From contig NC_057766.1 in NCBI RefSeq assembly GCF_010389155.1, positions 34,667,516 to 34,731,515 on the forward strand: 64,000 nucleotides of DNA, in the 5' to 3' direction. Source of the stretch: Erigeron canadensis (taxonomy: Eukaryota > Streptophyta > Magnoliopsida > Asterales > Asteraceae). Positions 13,101 through 25,468 of the stretch are shown here, in pieces. The notes beneath the pieces are model-generated. The model did not search any database, was not told where the DNA came from, and worked only from the letters and a program-made list of their open reading frames with translations. Positions within the stretch are counted from its first letter, which is position 1; each line of letters begins with the position of its first letter. The position numbers and the translations under genes were made by a program.

Positions 13101-13235
13101 ATTCCAATTTTAAGTTGGATGGGTTTGTTACAGGCAGAATTACTTATAGATCTACCGAAGGATCAACTTCTTACTTGGATCTTCCAGTTGTTAGCTGAAC
13201 TTCATTCTGCACTACCTGCCCTTATAAGATACTAA
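7106..13235 (+). CDS. TRCF: Plastid transcription-repair coupling factor-like DNA helicase
   Basis: Superfamily 2 ATPase related to bacterial Mfd, expected to act on stalled RNA polymerase in plastids. Thirteen exons join in frame to 839 residues: 7106-7755, 8174-8399, 9095-9340, 9424-9558, 9686-9810, 9960-10099, 10218-10288, 10424-10585, 10917-11003, 11127-11300, 11391-11435, 12367-12723, 13134-13235. Residues 1-50 are Ser/Thr/Pro-rich, like a transit peptide. A CarD-like RNA polymerase interaction domain follows (about 152-216, [13 protein letters not shown]). Then come Walker A GDVGFGKT (about 314-321), DEEQ (416-419), [20 protein letters not shown] and LRGRVGR (motif VI). The TRCF C-terminal domain covers about 690-830. 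As in other plants, the UvrB-like N-terminal half of bacterial Mfd is absent. Arabidopsis At3g02060 is, from memory, the counterpart. Confidence 0.95.
7821..8122. mobile_element. Inverted-repeat element (MITE) in TRCF intron 1
   Basis: The left arm (7821 to about 7925) and right arm (about 8008-8122) are inverted copies of roughly 110 bp. Both contain CCTTTGAAATCTAT and GTATGCATC words. The outer ends read GGGTCAAGT and, reverse-complemented, AGGTCAAGT. No clean target-site duplication was found, so superfamily is unassigned. It fills most of intron 1. Confidence 0.6.
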
Positions 13236-13810
13236 AGAAAAGAGTTAAGGTATCCTCCCCGGCATCAAGCAATAAAGATGTATTGTATGTGATGGATAAG
13301 CAAACAGCTCGGTATGAAACCTAACCAAAGTAAGCTAAGCTAACTGAATCAAACCTAGCCTTTTCTAATGCGTGGGTTAAAACCAAACCCAAACATTGCA
13401 TATGCTGAGACTGCACATATTGATGATTTAAGCCACTTTGAGTTGGTTTTTGCTTGTTTGATGAATCATTGGTCCATTCAGCCATCGCAGGAACCTACAG
13501 ATGGGTCAATGGGCGACCGTCCAACATACCATTATATGTGGATGGGTGAGGCATATTCTATGTAGATGGTGGAGTATTATAAATGAATATCTTTGTAACT
13601 AATTAGCTCTAGTACTGGCTTATTGTAATTATTATCTGTAGATTTATATATATTGAAGAATTTTTAAGAGCACTTTATATAGTTTTCAACAGAGAATATG
13701 CTACTACTGGTCACTGGATTATTGCTAAATGAGGACATTGCAAATTTTTGAGTAAAAAGTAGTCCATTAAACAAACTTCAAATCTTTCATTTTCATCTAG
13801 TTATATTATT
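13236..13810. other. TRCF 3'UTR and intergenic DNA
   Basis: Follows the TRCF stop codon. One 65-codon frame at 13368-13565 has no family resemblance and lies in the likely 3'UTR. Nothing else is seen. Confidence 0.4.
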
Positions 13811-14101
13811 GGGATTAGTTTCCTCGAATGTAAGAAACTTTGAACGAATGTATATAGTAGGAAATAACTAAAGTTGTGTGTATTGTATGTAAACAACTTT
13901 GAAATAATGTTTATTGTATGTAAGAATTTCGTTTCAACCAATTAAAATCTGACAAGTGGCACCTGTATATGGTTGCCACGTATGTTTTTTTACATACAAT
14001 AAACATTTTTTCAAGTTGCTTACATACAATACACATAACTTTAGTTTTTTCCTACTATAGACATTCGGTCAAAGATAGTTACATTCCAGGAAACTAATCC
14101 C
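13811..14101. mobile_element. MULE-type MITE, 291 bp, 9-bp TSD
   Basis: The two halves are inverted copies of about 115 bp. The left end reads GGGATTAGTTTCCTCGAATG, and the right end reverse-complemented reads GGGATTAGTTTCCTGGAATG. Inner parts share TTTATTGTATGTAA. The flanks TATATTATT (13802-13810) and TCTATTATT (14102-14110) match at 8 of 9 bases, fitting a Mutator-type duplication. Confidence 0.8.
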
Positions 14102-14110
14102 TCTATTATT

Positions 14111-16043
14111 TGGTAACATATATAATTTTATCAATATGAGCTGGTATTCTGGGAAGTTATTTTGCATAAGACACCAAAACACAAAAGTTGGTTCAAGCGA
14201 AGTTAGCAGGTGTCAAGTTTGCATATCGGTGATGTACGTCACATTATGGATAAGAGTTAGATAACTTTAAACACTTATCGAAACGTGTTAACTTTTACAT
14301 TCAAAAGTTATAATCCATATTATATTCGTTTGAGTGTTTGAATTTGGAGCTAAGTTACGTTAATAGAAAGTCAAGGAAGTAAGAATAGTCAAAAGTCAAA
14401 TGCTTCTAAGAACAAATTAGTGGCACTTTAGTAATTAGGTCCATTTTCAAGGAAAACTAATTGGCTAATCGCATTCTAAGAACGCAATACGACGAGAATA
14501 TTTTCTATCATGGCATAAATCGGAATTTATATATTTTAATTATTCTCGCAAATAGTTTGTTATGTTATTATAAAATATTATTTTATATATAGTGTAAATG
14601 AAGTTTTATAATTTATTTTTTTTAAGATAATTTTTGAAGGTTATAATTAAATTTTAAACAATATATGTTTGTTTTTCAAACATTTCGTCGATATATGACA
14701 CCAAATACATTATATAATGGTGAAGTCTTGCACGTACTGTATATAACGAAATATTAACTATGAACCTTTACAGGTATACGGAGTGAAAAACCTCAAAATT
14801 TGTCATCCATGAAAATCGTTAAAGTTTAAACAATATATGTTGCATACTAAACAAGATAATTATATAAGTCAAAATTCTTATTGTGCAAAGTAATTTGCTA
14901 CTTTTGCATTTAAGCGTTTTAACAACGCATGATGATGAGAAAAGGAGCATAGATTGAAGCGGTTGGTTATTTCGCCGACGGTTGGGTAGTTGTAAAATCA
15001 CATGCTTATTTCATTTGAAAGCCCACCGAAGATGACCAGACCCAAAAATATTTTTGACAAATAAAGAAAGGACCATCTAGCAACTAGCCTGCCTTCTTCC
15101 TGACTTTTGGTCCTAAAACAACACCCCACCTCACCCCCCTCAATTTCAATTTCAATTCCAATTCCAATTTCTAGCTTGATTCTCATTCCACGCTAATCTC
15201 AATTTAAATTTTCTCCCCCTTTTCTTCATTATCAAATAACTGAATTTGTTTATTTATTTTATTCATATATACATACGTACATTCTTACCAAAATATATAC
15301 GAATAATAAATACAACCTGTAAACAAATTTTCCAGATTTGATTCCCGGCTATAAAAAAAGCTTCCTTCTTGTTATTTTCTCAGGTACAGCTTCTGATCTC
15401 CGATCTGTTATTCCAGTTATATTTTTTTTATCCGATCTATACATATTAATTATAGTATTATGTATATGTATTTGTATATGTATATCAATTAATAGTTAAT
15501 TTGTGATCTGTTATTAATGTTAATCATATGACGATTTTTTTAACCTCTGTAAATATGATGCTTATATATTTAATTTCTGTTTCCATTGAATTCATTATTC
15601 ACATTATTTTTCTGTAATTAATGATTAATCTAATACTCATTATCAGTAGTATGATTTTTCTTCAATACGACATCGTTTAGTTGACTCTAAAAAAACTACT
15701 GTAGTTTCTTTTCTTCAACACAACTAATATGACAGCTAACAAACTGCTGCTTATTTTTTTCGTCATTATTATCTGTAACAAATTATTTATTTATTCTATT
15801 TTGTATTATGCCAATAATTCATATGTTGCCTGGCTTCATTGTTTATACACTAATGTGTGTTATGTAAAATAAAAAGCTTGCAGGCAGTTGAGTTTCAGTT
15901 GTTTAAGACAAAGTGGACTAACCGATGGATGTTAGAGAACTCATTTCGTCGTTTGATTATCTCCTGACTACTCAAGATCTTTAAACGTTGTTCGGATTTT
16001 AAGAAACAACCTTCGTCACGTAGACCAGTTTTTTTAGTAATCT
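14111..16043. promoter_or_regulatory. Upstream region and 5' leader of the NIPA gene
   Basis: AT-rich DNA with a pyrimidine-rich stretch and short 'caatttcaatttc' repeats near 15130-15170. A plausible 5'UTR intron runs from about 15385 (tctcag/gtacag) to an acceptor near 15893 (cttgcag). It would leave a leader exon reaching the start codon at 16044. That leader holds the uORF listed separately. Splicing here is inferred from consensus only. Confidence 0.4.
15925..15984 (+). CDS. Upstream ORF in the NIPA leader (19 residues)
   Basis: An ATG at 15925 opens a 19-codon frame, MDVRELISSFDYLLTTQDL, ending at TAA 15982-15984, 59 bases before the main ATG at 16044. If the leader is transcribed as inferred, this uORF would be met first by scanning ribosomes and could lower or condition translation of the transporter. 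Its coding status is untested; short uORFs also arise by chance. Confidence 0.4.
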   Translation: MDVRELISSFDYLLTTQDL

Positions 16044-18812
16044 ATGGGCGAGTGGGTGATTGGAGCTTTTATTAATCTATTTGGTAGCATTGCCATTAAC
16101 TTTGGAACTAATCTTCTTAAATTGGGCCATGATGAGGTACTTAGCTTCTTTCTGTGATAACTTCCTTCTTATGATACGAGCTATGAATATTTTGGGCTTA
16201 ATTTGAGTTGTTACTAAAATGTTATAGAGAGAAAGACATGCATTATTAGGGGAAGGAATAAATGGAAAGACGATATTGAAGCCTATTATAAGCTTCCAGT
16301 CTTGGAGAATCGGTAAACTTTTTAAAGGAGTTGGTGCTTATATTTCTACTGTTTCTGCTGAGTTGGTGCATCATTTGAGTTGCCAATAATTCATATTACG
16401 TTTATGTCGATTTGCTGCAGGTATTCTATTTTTCGCTTTTGGAAATGCTCTTAACTTTATTTCGTTTGGATATGCCGCCCAGGTCAGTATGAAGATGTTT
16501 TTTGTTTTCTAGAATATTACTACGTTCGTCCCAAATTAAACACCTTTATGTTCTAGTCTTCGTAAAACAGAATGTCCACTTCCAAAACAATTCAGCTAGT
16601 TTCACATGTCACAGAAGTGTGCTAAATGTACATTCTTAAAAGTGTACTTTATATGGTTTAAATAGACATTTGAGTATTACAGTGCCTAACACAATTCTAA
16701 GAATGTGTGCTTTTTGTTTATTTGGGACGGATGACGGTAATAAAATGTTGACTTCTATCATTTGTTTCCCTAATTTGATCATATTACCCCCTATTCCAAG
16801 TTCTAAATGGCTTTGTGTATTTATCTATCTTTATTGTCTTGTGTTTGAGCAGTCGCTTCTTGCAGCATTGGGATCTGTCCAATTTGTGTCAAACATCGCA
16901 TTTGCCTACGTTGTTCTGAACAAAACAGTGACTGTCAAGTACGTCTTAAAATGTGCATCATATTTATCATGTTATGAAATCTGGAACTTCTAGTGACACT
17001 TCGATTGTACCTTTTCTTCTGTAGAGTATTAGTTGCCACAACTTTTATCGTTCTAGGAAACACCTTCCTTGTTGCTTTTGGCAATCACCAATCCCCTGGT
17101 ATAGATTGTTCTCTTGAATTGTAGCTTTACTTTTGAATTTTAAATTTTGGGTCTATTTTTCTGAATAATTTTTTCCTTTTATTTTCTTTGAAATCCTACA
17201 GTTTACACACAGGAGCAGCTGGCAGAGAAATACAGTAACACTACCTTCCTTTCTTACTGTCTACTATTGGTGCTTGTGGTTATCTTGCATCATTATGTAT
17301 ACAGGTTAGTAGCATTGTGATAATTTTATCCTTAGGGTTGTTTCATCTATACTATAAATTGACTTATATAAATTGGGATAATCAGGAGAGGAGAACAGTT
17401 GCTTGCTATTCCAGGGAAGGATCTTAAGACCTACTGGAAGTTAATGCTTCCTTTTTCATTCGCTGTAGTTTCAGGAGCCATTGGATCATGTTCAGTTCTC
17501 TTTGCAAAGTCTCTGTGAGTCTTTTACTCGATGCAATGTTCTTCTACCAGATTCCATATGTGGGGTTATATGTTATTAATGAACAGTTCTTTTCGTATTT
17601 TTTCAGTTCAAACCTTTTAAGATTGTCCATGTCAAGTTCATATCGTCTGGATAGCTGGTTCACGTATTCGATTCTTTTAATGTTTCTATGCACTGCTGGA
17701 TTTTGGGTAATAATTTAGTAATATCTCAGACCTTTTATTTACAATAAATTTAGATTCCACAAATTGGATGATATTGATTTTTTTTCTACGTAATCTTATC
17801 GACAGATGGCAAGGTTGAATGAAGGATTGTCTCTGTATGATGCAATACTTATAGTACCTATGTTTCAGATAGCATGGACCTTTTTTTCAATTTGTACTGG
17901 ATTTGTGTATTTCCAGGAATATCAGGTCTCCTATCTCTCTCATTGAGTACTGGATATTATCTTAGAAGTCGTATGAGGCTAATTGTGTTAATACTCGTTT
18001 ATATCAGGTATTCAATGCCTTGAGGACTGCGATGTTTATTATGGGAATGATTTCAGTATTTATTGGAATTTCATTGCTGGCACCTGATGAATCGAAAGGT
18101 ACATAGTTGTGCTCTACTTATGATTATAGTATCTGCATTGGAAACTTGTCTGATTTGTTCGTTTTCTTTTTCAGGAGAAGCCAAGGAAAGTCCTTTATCG
18201 TCTGTATCTTCCTCAAACATCAACTCTGATGTAGAAAGGTTAGTTTGACTAGAAGCAAACACACAAATATCAAGAAGGAAGCAACAGAAATAACTAAATG
18301 AAGAGTTTGTTGGAGCTATTTTTTCTAATTTATTTCCCAAACATGTAGTTTTTCATTTTGATGGAGACATGTTATAAATGGGAAATAATACGAATGTTCT
18401 TTTAAAGGTTAACCAAGCCGATTGAAGACTCACCAATCAAGGATATGAAGTCGCTTTTACGAGCAATGTCAACGAAAGTCTCAGCTGCGGTTGTCAGGGC
18501 AAAGGTTGTGCAAATTTTCATTCCTGATTGGAATGGAACCAAAAGATGGAATCTGTGAACTTATTTATCTCATGTATTGTAATTTTTTGGGTACAGAGTA
18601 CATGCACATTGTTGATGGGTATGGGAGATGATACAATGCATGCTTCCTCGGTTTTTGCAATGCCCATGGTCTCTTCAAAAATGACGGGATTCAGAGGAGT
18701 CAGTAATGACCGATCAAAGTTGTTGTCGTTAAGAAGCCCATCAGGCTGGAGTAGGATTCCAGTTGAGGAAAATGTAAATATGCTGGATACTACTTCAAGC
18801 GAAGAGGATTAG
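16044..18812 (+). CDS. NIPA8: NIPA8-like probable magnesium transporter
   Basis: Polytopic membrane protein of the NIPA/drug-metabolite transporter superfamily, thought to move Mg2+. Thirteen exons give 439 residues: 16044-16136, 16228-16312, 16421-16482, 16853-16938, 17025-17098, 17202-17304, 17386-17514, 17607-17706, 17806-17925, 18008-18098, 18175-18238, 18408-18504, 18597-18812. The N terminus MGEWVIGAFINLFGSIAIN is the first membrane segment. At least eight further hydrophobic segments follow, including LGSVQFVSNIAFAYVVLNK and FSFAVVSGAIGSC. The last 110 residues form a Ser-rich hydrophilic tail, predicted cytosolic, as in Arabidopsis NIPA8 rather than the shorter NIPA1-7. All introns are GT-AG. 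Ion specificity is inferred from the family. Confidence 0.9.
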
Positions 18813-20246
18813 TGTATGTATGAGACTCATTGATACTCCTTTATGAAAGGAGTATATGTTTGTAGTAAATCGGGAAGAAGAGGAAAGTGCCACTGCCACT
18901 GTTGTATAGTTGTTTGATTGGATTGGATTTGGATGTATATCTTTGGATGATTCTTAAAATTCTTTAGTTTGCCAATTGTTGGCTGCATTTTATACATGGG
19001 TTTTGCCAACTTGTGATCTAAGGACACATATGTTGGACTTTATTTATCGACTTGTTAGGTTTTTCTGTGGAATCACGAACTTTATTAACCTAGTCTTGGA
19101 AAATTATCCACCCTTTACAACCTCTTGTGGTTAAATAATATCATGACAAAGAGCAAATAACAAATATATGGATTTTGCCAACTTGTGATCTAAGGACTCA
19201 TGTTGGACTTTACTTATCGACTTATTAGGTATTTGAGTATTTTTATAAAGTAACAATCTTTATTAACCGAGTCGGGCGTGTGGGATTTTGTGACCATGTT
19301 TGATCTCTAGTTTGTATTCTCACTTTCGCTAGTTATCTCCAAAATGCATAGAAACAAGCTTCACTTGAACTTAGACAAATAGATAAAACGGTTATTGTTT
19401 GCAAGTGCAACTTTGGGTTGAGTTTTGTGATTGAAAGATTGGTTTTCGGGGTCTGGTATGAAGTTATAAAATCAATTAGACATACTTTTTTATTATCAAT
19501 TAAACATACTGCTAATACAAACTCAAATACAATATACAATATATACAAGTATATGATATGCTCACCGCTTCTCCATCTTTATAAACATGCACTCCATATA
19601 TGTAATCCAGATAAAAAAATGGAGGGAGGGAGGGAGGGAAAGGGCAGTTGGGTACGGGCCCAAATAAACGTTTCCCTGTTGTTGGCTCGCTCTGGTCTTT
19701 TTCAACCATCTCCCGTGTGCTAGAAAGTCAATAAACCAGTCGATCTGACAGTTTATCTAACTTTTTACCTCTCCTCATATCTTTCCTTTTTTTTACACAT
19801 CAAATATAATTAAATTAAACGTACGTATACAAATACATAGACATATCTATCATATCTCCCCACATAATTCGCAACAGCAACAGCAACAGCACGGTATGCT
19901 TCATTATCTTTCCTAATTATATACCCGAAATATATCATCTATCCCTTAAAATTCACACTTGCGACCACATATATATATGAATCAAATTTGACTTGTGTTG
20001 AAATATATCTGCTGATCTTACATTCCGTATAATTGTAACCTATATATATTTATCTTATTCTATATTTCCCCTAATATAATAATAATTATTATCCTGGATC
20101 TAGATTCTTCTTATTTTAGTATTGTTAATAAATAAAGAAATACAATTTGTGTGTGTGTTTGATTGATTGATTTATTAGAAATTGTTCAGTTATTCTTATA
20201 TATTATTAGGAATAAGAGAGCTCGATACCTTGTGATAAATTTTGGT
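18813..20246. other. NIPA 3'UTR, local duplication, OTU upstream region
   Basis: Two diverged copies of a 60-70 bp segment ('ttgccaacttgtgatctaag') begin near 18995 and 19173 and probably represent a local duplication of 3'UTR DNA. A GGGA microsatellite lies near 19621-19640. A (CAA/CAG)n stretch near 19872-19892 probably lies in the 5' leader of the next gene. No other gene is seen. Confidence 0.45.
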
Positions 20247-22632
20247 ATGATGAGAAATGGAAACCAAGGGGGGCATTCATCGGATCATCATCATCAGACG
20301 AGTGTTGGTGAATGTTCTAGCTCAACTAATTCGTTGAGCAGCAGTCAACCGGATGTTGAAGATGACGGGATGATTGCTGCTATGTTATCTGAAGAGTATG
20401 CTAAGATAGATGGTTCCGTTGGTAGGCGGCTTACTAATCTCGAACCTGTTCGGGTAATGATGATTACAGATTAAGTTACTTGTATGGATGCTGTTGGTAT
20501 ATTGCTTGGTTGGTTCTCATGTGATTTTTTTTTATTGTTTGATTGAAATGTTTAGCATGTACCGCGGATTAATTCGTTTATTCCCAATATAAGTGATGCT
20601 AGTTTGGATCATCAACGGTTGAGCCAGAGGTGTGCATTTTGAGTGGCTTGTTCTTTTGTACAACAACTATCAATGTTAATGCATAAGTAATATGTTTAGT
20701 TATATAATTCTATCTTTATGTTTGTTCAGGTTGCAAGTTTACGGTTTGTATGAAGTGAAAGTCTCTGGGGACGGAAATTGTCAGGTGTGTCTGTTTTTTT
20801 CATGTTCTGTGTATTATTTATAGTTCATAAGCTAAGTGTTTATTAAATAGTTTCTTCCATGGCTTTTAGTTCCGTGCAGTTTCTGATCAGCTCTACAGAT
20901 CACCTGAGTATCACAAACATGTCCGGAAGGAGGTTGTGAAGCAGGTTCGTTCTGCACTAGTTTTTATGTGTCCATTCTGTGCATCATTTCTTTATGGTGC
21001 CGTTTTTAGCTATATGTAGGAAGCCACCTCATTTGTGCTAATGTCGACATGTAGTCTCATTTGTGCTCTCGACTGTTATTTTTCAGCTGAAGGACTGCCG
21101 TTCTCTGTATGAAGGCTATGTTCCAATGAAGTACAAGAAGTATTACAAAAAAATATCCAAGTAGGATACTTCATTACGGGGTCGTGACTTATCTTATCTG
21201 TAAAGAAAATTAATTCAAAATCCATGCGACATGTTATATTTGAATATAAATTTTGCCTTGATTGCATGTAGCATGATCATTTTGATTTTCTTTCATATAA
21301 AATGCATATACAGTTTTGTGACTGAATGTTTGCATTTACAGAACAGGTGAATGGGGAGATCACGTAACCCTACAAGCAGCTGCTGATAGGGTATGTTTTT
21401 ATCGCATGTCAACTCATAATACTATAAACATGTTGCATGAAACTTCTCCATAATTCATATGTATGTGGAGCCAACTTTGTGATTTGTTATTTCTGAAACT
21501 CATGGTGTCTATAGATATACAATTTGGAGATAGATGCTTTGTTTATACGATGTTAATCAACGGCATCAAGGATTGGTTTAGATTTAACCTAGTTTAGGTT
21601 TAAACATATGCAGAGGTTAGAATGAAAAAAGTAGAAAATAATAGCAATTTGCTTTGAAATTCTAATGCACCAACTTTTTAGGCTGCTTGTTTTCAGGGGA
21701 AACTTTGGGTTTGGTCACAAGTTGTCAAGGCATTTCCTGTATCTTGACTTGTATATGATGATGAATCAGTTAATGTTCTATATGTATGCAATATGTAATG
21801 TCCTATAATATTTTACGGAATATCTTAAAGTTCATACCAGACTTTGCAAAAGAAGTAAGATGGAAGCTATTATATATACTTTACCATAATGAAGGTGTGT
21901 TAAATGTATATACAAGTATATTGGGTGGGATTGGGCACTTTAAATTTTAGAATATGATTTTCAGGATTGTTTATTGCGATGTGATGTGTTTGCTGACTTA
22001 TGGTTCTTGCTTTAATGTCGATTGTATTTTGTATGTTGATATCAACTCTTTCGGTGGTCCATGTATATGAAATTTGATTTGCTACATAGAGCCTCAAAGT
22101 GGTCTATGGTTTATCAGTTATGGTTAGATTGCAAGATCTCATTTTCTTCAATCATTTTTATTAGATGTTTTTTTTCCTTGTATACAGTTTGCTGCCAAGA
22201 TATGTCTTTTAACCTCATTCAGAGAGACATGCTTTATAGAAATCACTCCACAACATCGGGCACCTGAGCGAGGTATCCTGATATTTCTTTCTTTTCTTTT
22301 TATAAACAGGACTCACATAAAGTCCAGTTAAACACTACAAAGGAAAATAGATAAAATAAAAAGCAAGCTAGTCGCCAACACGATAATTGACCAGCAAGTT
22401 TTTGGTTGACCTCATTCAGTATCCTTGTATCTTTTTGACACACAGAACTGTGGCTAAGCTTTTGGTCTGAGGTGCACTACAACTCACTTTATGAGATCCG
22501 AGGTGTACTTTCTTTGCTATCTATGATTTAGGAAGTATCCTAACTTAGAGGGTGGTATGTTAATCATAGTTTGCTCATTTTGCAGAAGCTATGGTGCAGC
22601 ATAAGCCAAGGAAGAAGCATTGGTTGTTTTAA
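20247..22632 (+). CDS. OTU-domain deubiquitinating cysteine protease
   Basis: Small plant ovarian-tumour-domain protease that removes ubiquitin from proteins. Nine exons encode 240 residues: 20247-20453, 20556-20629, 20730-20784, 20870-20944, 21087-21160, 21342-21390, 22188-22272, 22446-22502, 22586-22632. The catalytic centre is visible: VSGDGNCQFRA with Asp108 and Cys111, and WSEVHYNSLY with His217. The N-terminal 45 residues are polar and His/Ser-rich. The tail is basic (KPRKKHWLF), as in this subfamily. I chose ATG 20247 (MMRNGN); an in-frame ATG at 20163 would add 28 hydrophobic residues unlike the family. The OTU gene lies downstream of TRCF with one gene between; in Arabidopsis I recall the two being neighbours on chromosome 3. 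Confidence 0.92.
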
Positions 22633-23817
22633 GGAGACATATTATAGTATCTGGGACCGGGGTATATTTTTTTCTTTTTGTTGTATTTAAGAATGGAATA
22701 GCTTCAATGTTTCGTTTCTGTTCATTGTTATACATTAATAAACAAAGTACCAAAAGCCATACAACAAGGTGATGTACATTCATGTGTAAGTTTTGTTTTA
22801 AATACAGTGTCTGAATTGCAACACATTGTTTTAAAAAATGCATCAGCTTGAATTGTCTACATATATAGTCCATCCAAAAGTATATTCGAATACCTAAAGT
22901 GTGTCTCCCTCACTTGATACTGTTAAAATATATCAGAATGTCACTATTATCATACGAGTAATTGGCAAGATGGATGGGTTGGGGAAGTGTTCAAAATGGA
23001 TTTGCAGCTGAAATGCACACTTTCATAGTGCGAGATGAAACAGGGTTTGGTTGACGCCGTACACGCTATTTCAGTAATAATCTTAAAACATTTGATAAAA
23101 GATTATAAGGCTGTGTACAGGGGAAATAATCTTTTAGCACTTTTAATCCTGTTTCAACCATTCGACTCATATGATCTGTTTCCTTCTTAGCTAAAATTGT
23201 TTTTACTGGCACACATAAACCATCCCTAATAACTATTTAAGTCAGGATCAATGGTATACAAACGGATCATATGTAACTGAAAAACCATATTGACTTCCTT
23301 CCAAGCGCATGATTCAAAGGGTTGGTCTCCTGTACAAGATCATTCAAAGGGTTTGGTATACTGTGTATGGTGCAAATTTCTTGTTAAGTCAGTCAAAGAG
23401 CAGTCTGTATACCTAAAAACAAAGGGGATAAACGCAACCCTAAAACAAAGCATAACTCCATGAACAGGTAAACATATTTATCATCGGTAAAATCAGTTTA
23501 CCAGCTCACACATGATGTTCAACCTGCAAAACTGGATGCCTTCTAACCTGCTTTTGCATTCCCATTCGGCTAGATAACAGCATGATTTTATTTATTTATT
23601 TATTATGTGTGCTTGTGCAGATCAATAAGGTAACAGAGCAAATATAATGAACATCACAGAAACAACAAAACATTTAATTGGAAAAATGCAAATGGGTCAA
23701 TGTATTCCAACTCCCAAAATTCTAAATAAACTAGAAGTCAATCTAAGAAAAAACAACTGCAGCCGAACAACACAGAAACCCGAGCCTAATACATGATACG
23801 ATACACTACAATATATA
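22633..23817. other. Convergent intergenic region, OTU and LWD1 3' ends
   Basis: Holds the 3'UTRs of two genes that point towards each other. No coding frame, tRNA or obvious transposon is seen; a near-repeat of 'cattcaaagggtt' occurs around 23315-23355. Confidence 0.4.
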
Positions 23818-24906
23818 TCATACCCTCAGAATTTGAAGCTTAGACGCAAAAGCAATAGCAACCCAATCAGGCTGAGACGAAGACCACTGCAACTGCTCAA
23901 TCTCAGCACCAGCAGTATAAGCCAATATCGGATCCAACCCACCTTCAACCGGCTGTCCCATGGACGACAAATCCCAAATCAACGCCTGCGAATCATCACC
24001 AGCAGTACAAATATGACACGAACTATGCGGAGCCCACGCTATCGCATTCACACTCGCTTGATGCCTCTGCAGTTCCACAACAGGCAATGTGGGAAAACGA
24101 ATATCAAGCACGACCACTTTCGCAGTATCCATTATAATTGTTGCCATATACCTCGGATCCTGCTTATTCCATCCTAACCTAACTAAAGGCGTATCGGGTT
24201 CAGAACTCTCGTAAATAATCGTCGAATGCTCTTTATCTCGTAAATCGAAAACTCTCACTGATCCATCAGCTGAAACACTAGCAAACACTCCTACACCACC
24301 CCATGCAATGTCATAAACCTCCTTATCATGTGCAATTAGCTGCGTATCAACCGTCTCCCTTTCGATATCCCAAATCGTACATGTCGTATCGATACTCGAC
24401 GTCCCGATTCGTTTCGGTTCGGCTTCGTTCCAATCGAAGGAAGTAATCGGTCCACAAAACTCGCTGTTTCGGTTATTATTCAACAAACTCTTCATCTCAA
24501 CTTTCCTAGAATTACCATTACTATCAGTCACACCATCATCGGTGACGTCATTGTCGTCATTAATCCGCCAAATGCGGAGGAAATCGGATGAGGTAGCTAA
24601 AAGGTCAGGCTTTTGGCATTCTTTATCGGGTATGAAAATGAGCTTAGTGGGTGGGTAAGGGTGTTCGAAGGATAAAGTCGGGTCGGATCGGATATTACCA
24701 TTTAAGTCGTCAAGCTGGACAATTTCGACCCGGTTAGGGTACTGTTCGAGAAGGCTAGCGATAGCGAGACGATATTTTTTATCACGGCGAACACTCCAGT
24801 TCATGGCGTAAACGTGCCATGGGGCTTCGTAAGTGTAGATTTCGGATCGGCGTTGTTGTTCGTCGGATCCTCCGTCTAGGTTGTTTTGATCGGAGTTTGC
24901 TACCAT
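23818..24906 (-). CDS. LWD1: LWD1/AN11-type WD40 repeat protein
   Basis: Intronless gene for a 362-residue WD40 protein. It matches LIGHT-REGULATED WD1/2 (AN11 group), which acts in the circadian clock and photoperiod pathway. LWD proteins work in the nucleus with TCP factors on the CCA1 promoter; that is family knowledge. Signature stretches include [20 protein letters not shown] near the N terminus, [62 protein letters not shown] and the C-terminal [16 protein letters not shown]. Wording fits LWD1/2 better than its paralogue TTG1, which lacks the DEEQ-like start and has different repeats. Only about residues 120-135 are variable (an Asn/Asp-rich insertion). The uninterrupted frame is normal for the family. 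Confidence 0.95.
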   Translation of the reverse strand: MVANSDQNNLDGGSDEQQRRSEIYTYEAPWHVYAMNWSVRRDKKYRLAIASLLEQYPNRVEIVQLDDLNGNIRSDPTLSFEHPYPPTKLIFIPDKECQKPDLLATSSDFLRIWRINDDNDVTDDGVTDSNGNSRKVEMKSLLNNNRNSEFCGPITSFDWNEAEPKRIGTSSIDTTCTIWDIERETVDTQLIAHDKEVYDIAWGGVGVFASVSADGSVRVFDLRDKEHSTIIYESSEPDTPLVRLGWNKQDPRYMATIIMDTAKVVVLDIRFPTLPVVELQRHQASVNAIAWAPHSSCHICTAGDDSQALIWDLSSMGQPVEGGLDPILAYTAGAEIEQLQWSSSQPDWVAIAFASKLQILRV

Positions 24907-25046
24907 TTTTTAATTTAATTAATTTTTTTTGACCTAATAAATTTGGGAATTGGGGGAGCAATGGATGGAAGTGGAGGGGAGTGTTTGAGAATTTTCAATG
25001 TTACAAAAGGCGTGAAGTACTAAGAAAAAGGGTTAAAAAGATCAAG

Positions 25047-25053
25047 TGACGTG
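25047..25053 (-). promoter_or_regulatory. CACGTCA (ACGT-core) motif upstream of LWD1
   Basis: The plus strand reads TGACGTG, so CACGTCA on the coding strand of LWD1, about 140 bp upstream of its ATG. ACGT-core motifs bind plant bZIP and some bHLH factors, which would suit a light- or clock-linked gene. A seven-base match is weak evidence. Confidence 0.25.
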
Positions 25054-25468
25054 TTCAATGAGTGGATGGGGTGGGGTGGTACCTTATCTGAAACAATACA
25101 ATAAATAAAATACAAACAAACAAATGGGGCAGTGGTAAACATCCATCCTAGTTCACGTCTTTATTTTAGTAAATATAGATTTTTATCTCGCGGGAAAATG
25201 CAGAAGGATTTTAAAACAACTAAATTTTACACTAAATATATTAGTTATATATAATGTGAAAGTAATAAAATAGCATTAGATATAAACCGGACAAAGTAGG
25301 AGTTGTACATTAGATATTACAGATAGTAATAAAAGATATTAAGCCGATATTTATATAAGACATTATGTGTTTGAAATATCACCATTGCTTAGCATAATCT
25401 AAATGCACCATGAACTATATATGAAAAAATTAATAGTAATCAAACTATTAACCTAATTATCGCCTAAT

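Noticed and set aside
20163..20246. Upstream in-frame ATG as the OTU start
   Set aside because: It would add a hydrophobic segment not found in the family; the MM at 20247 fits relatives better.
23833..24177. 114-codon plus-strand ORF
   Set aside because: It lies antisense inside the LWD1 coding sequence and is Arg/Ser-rich by reverse translation of a WD40 gene; no family match.
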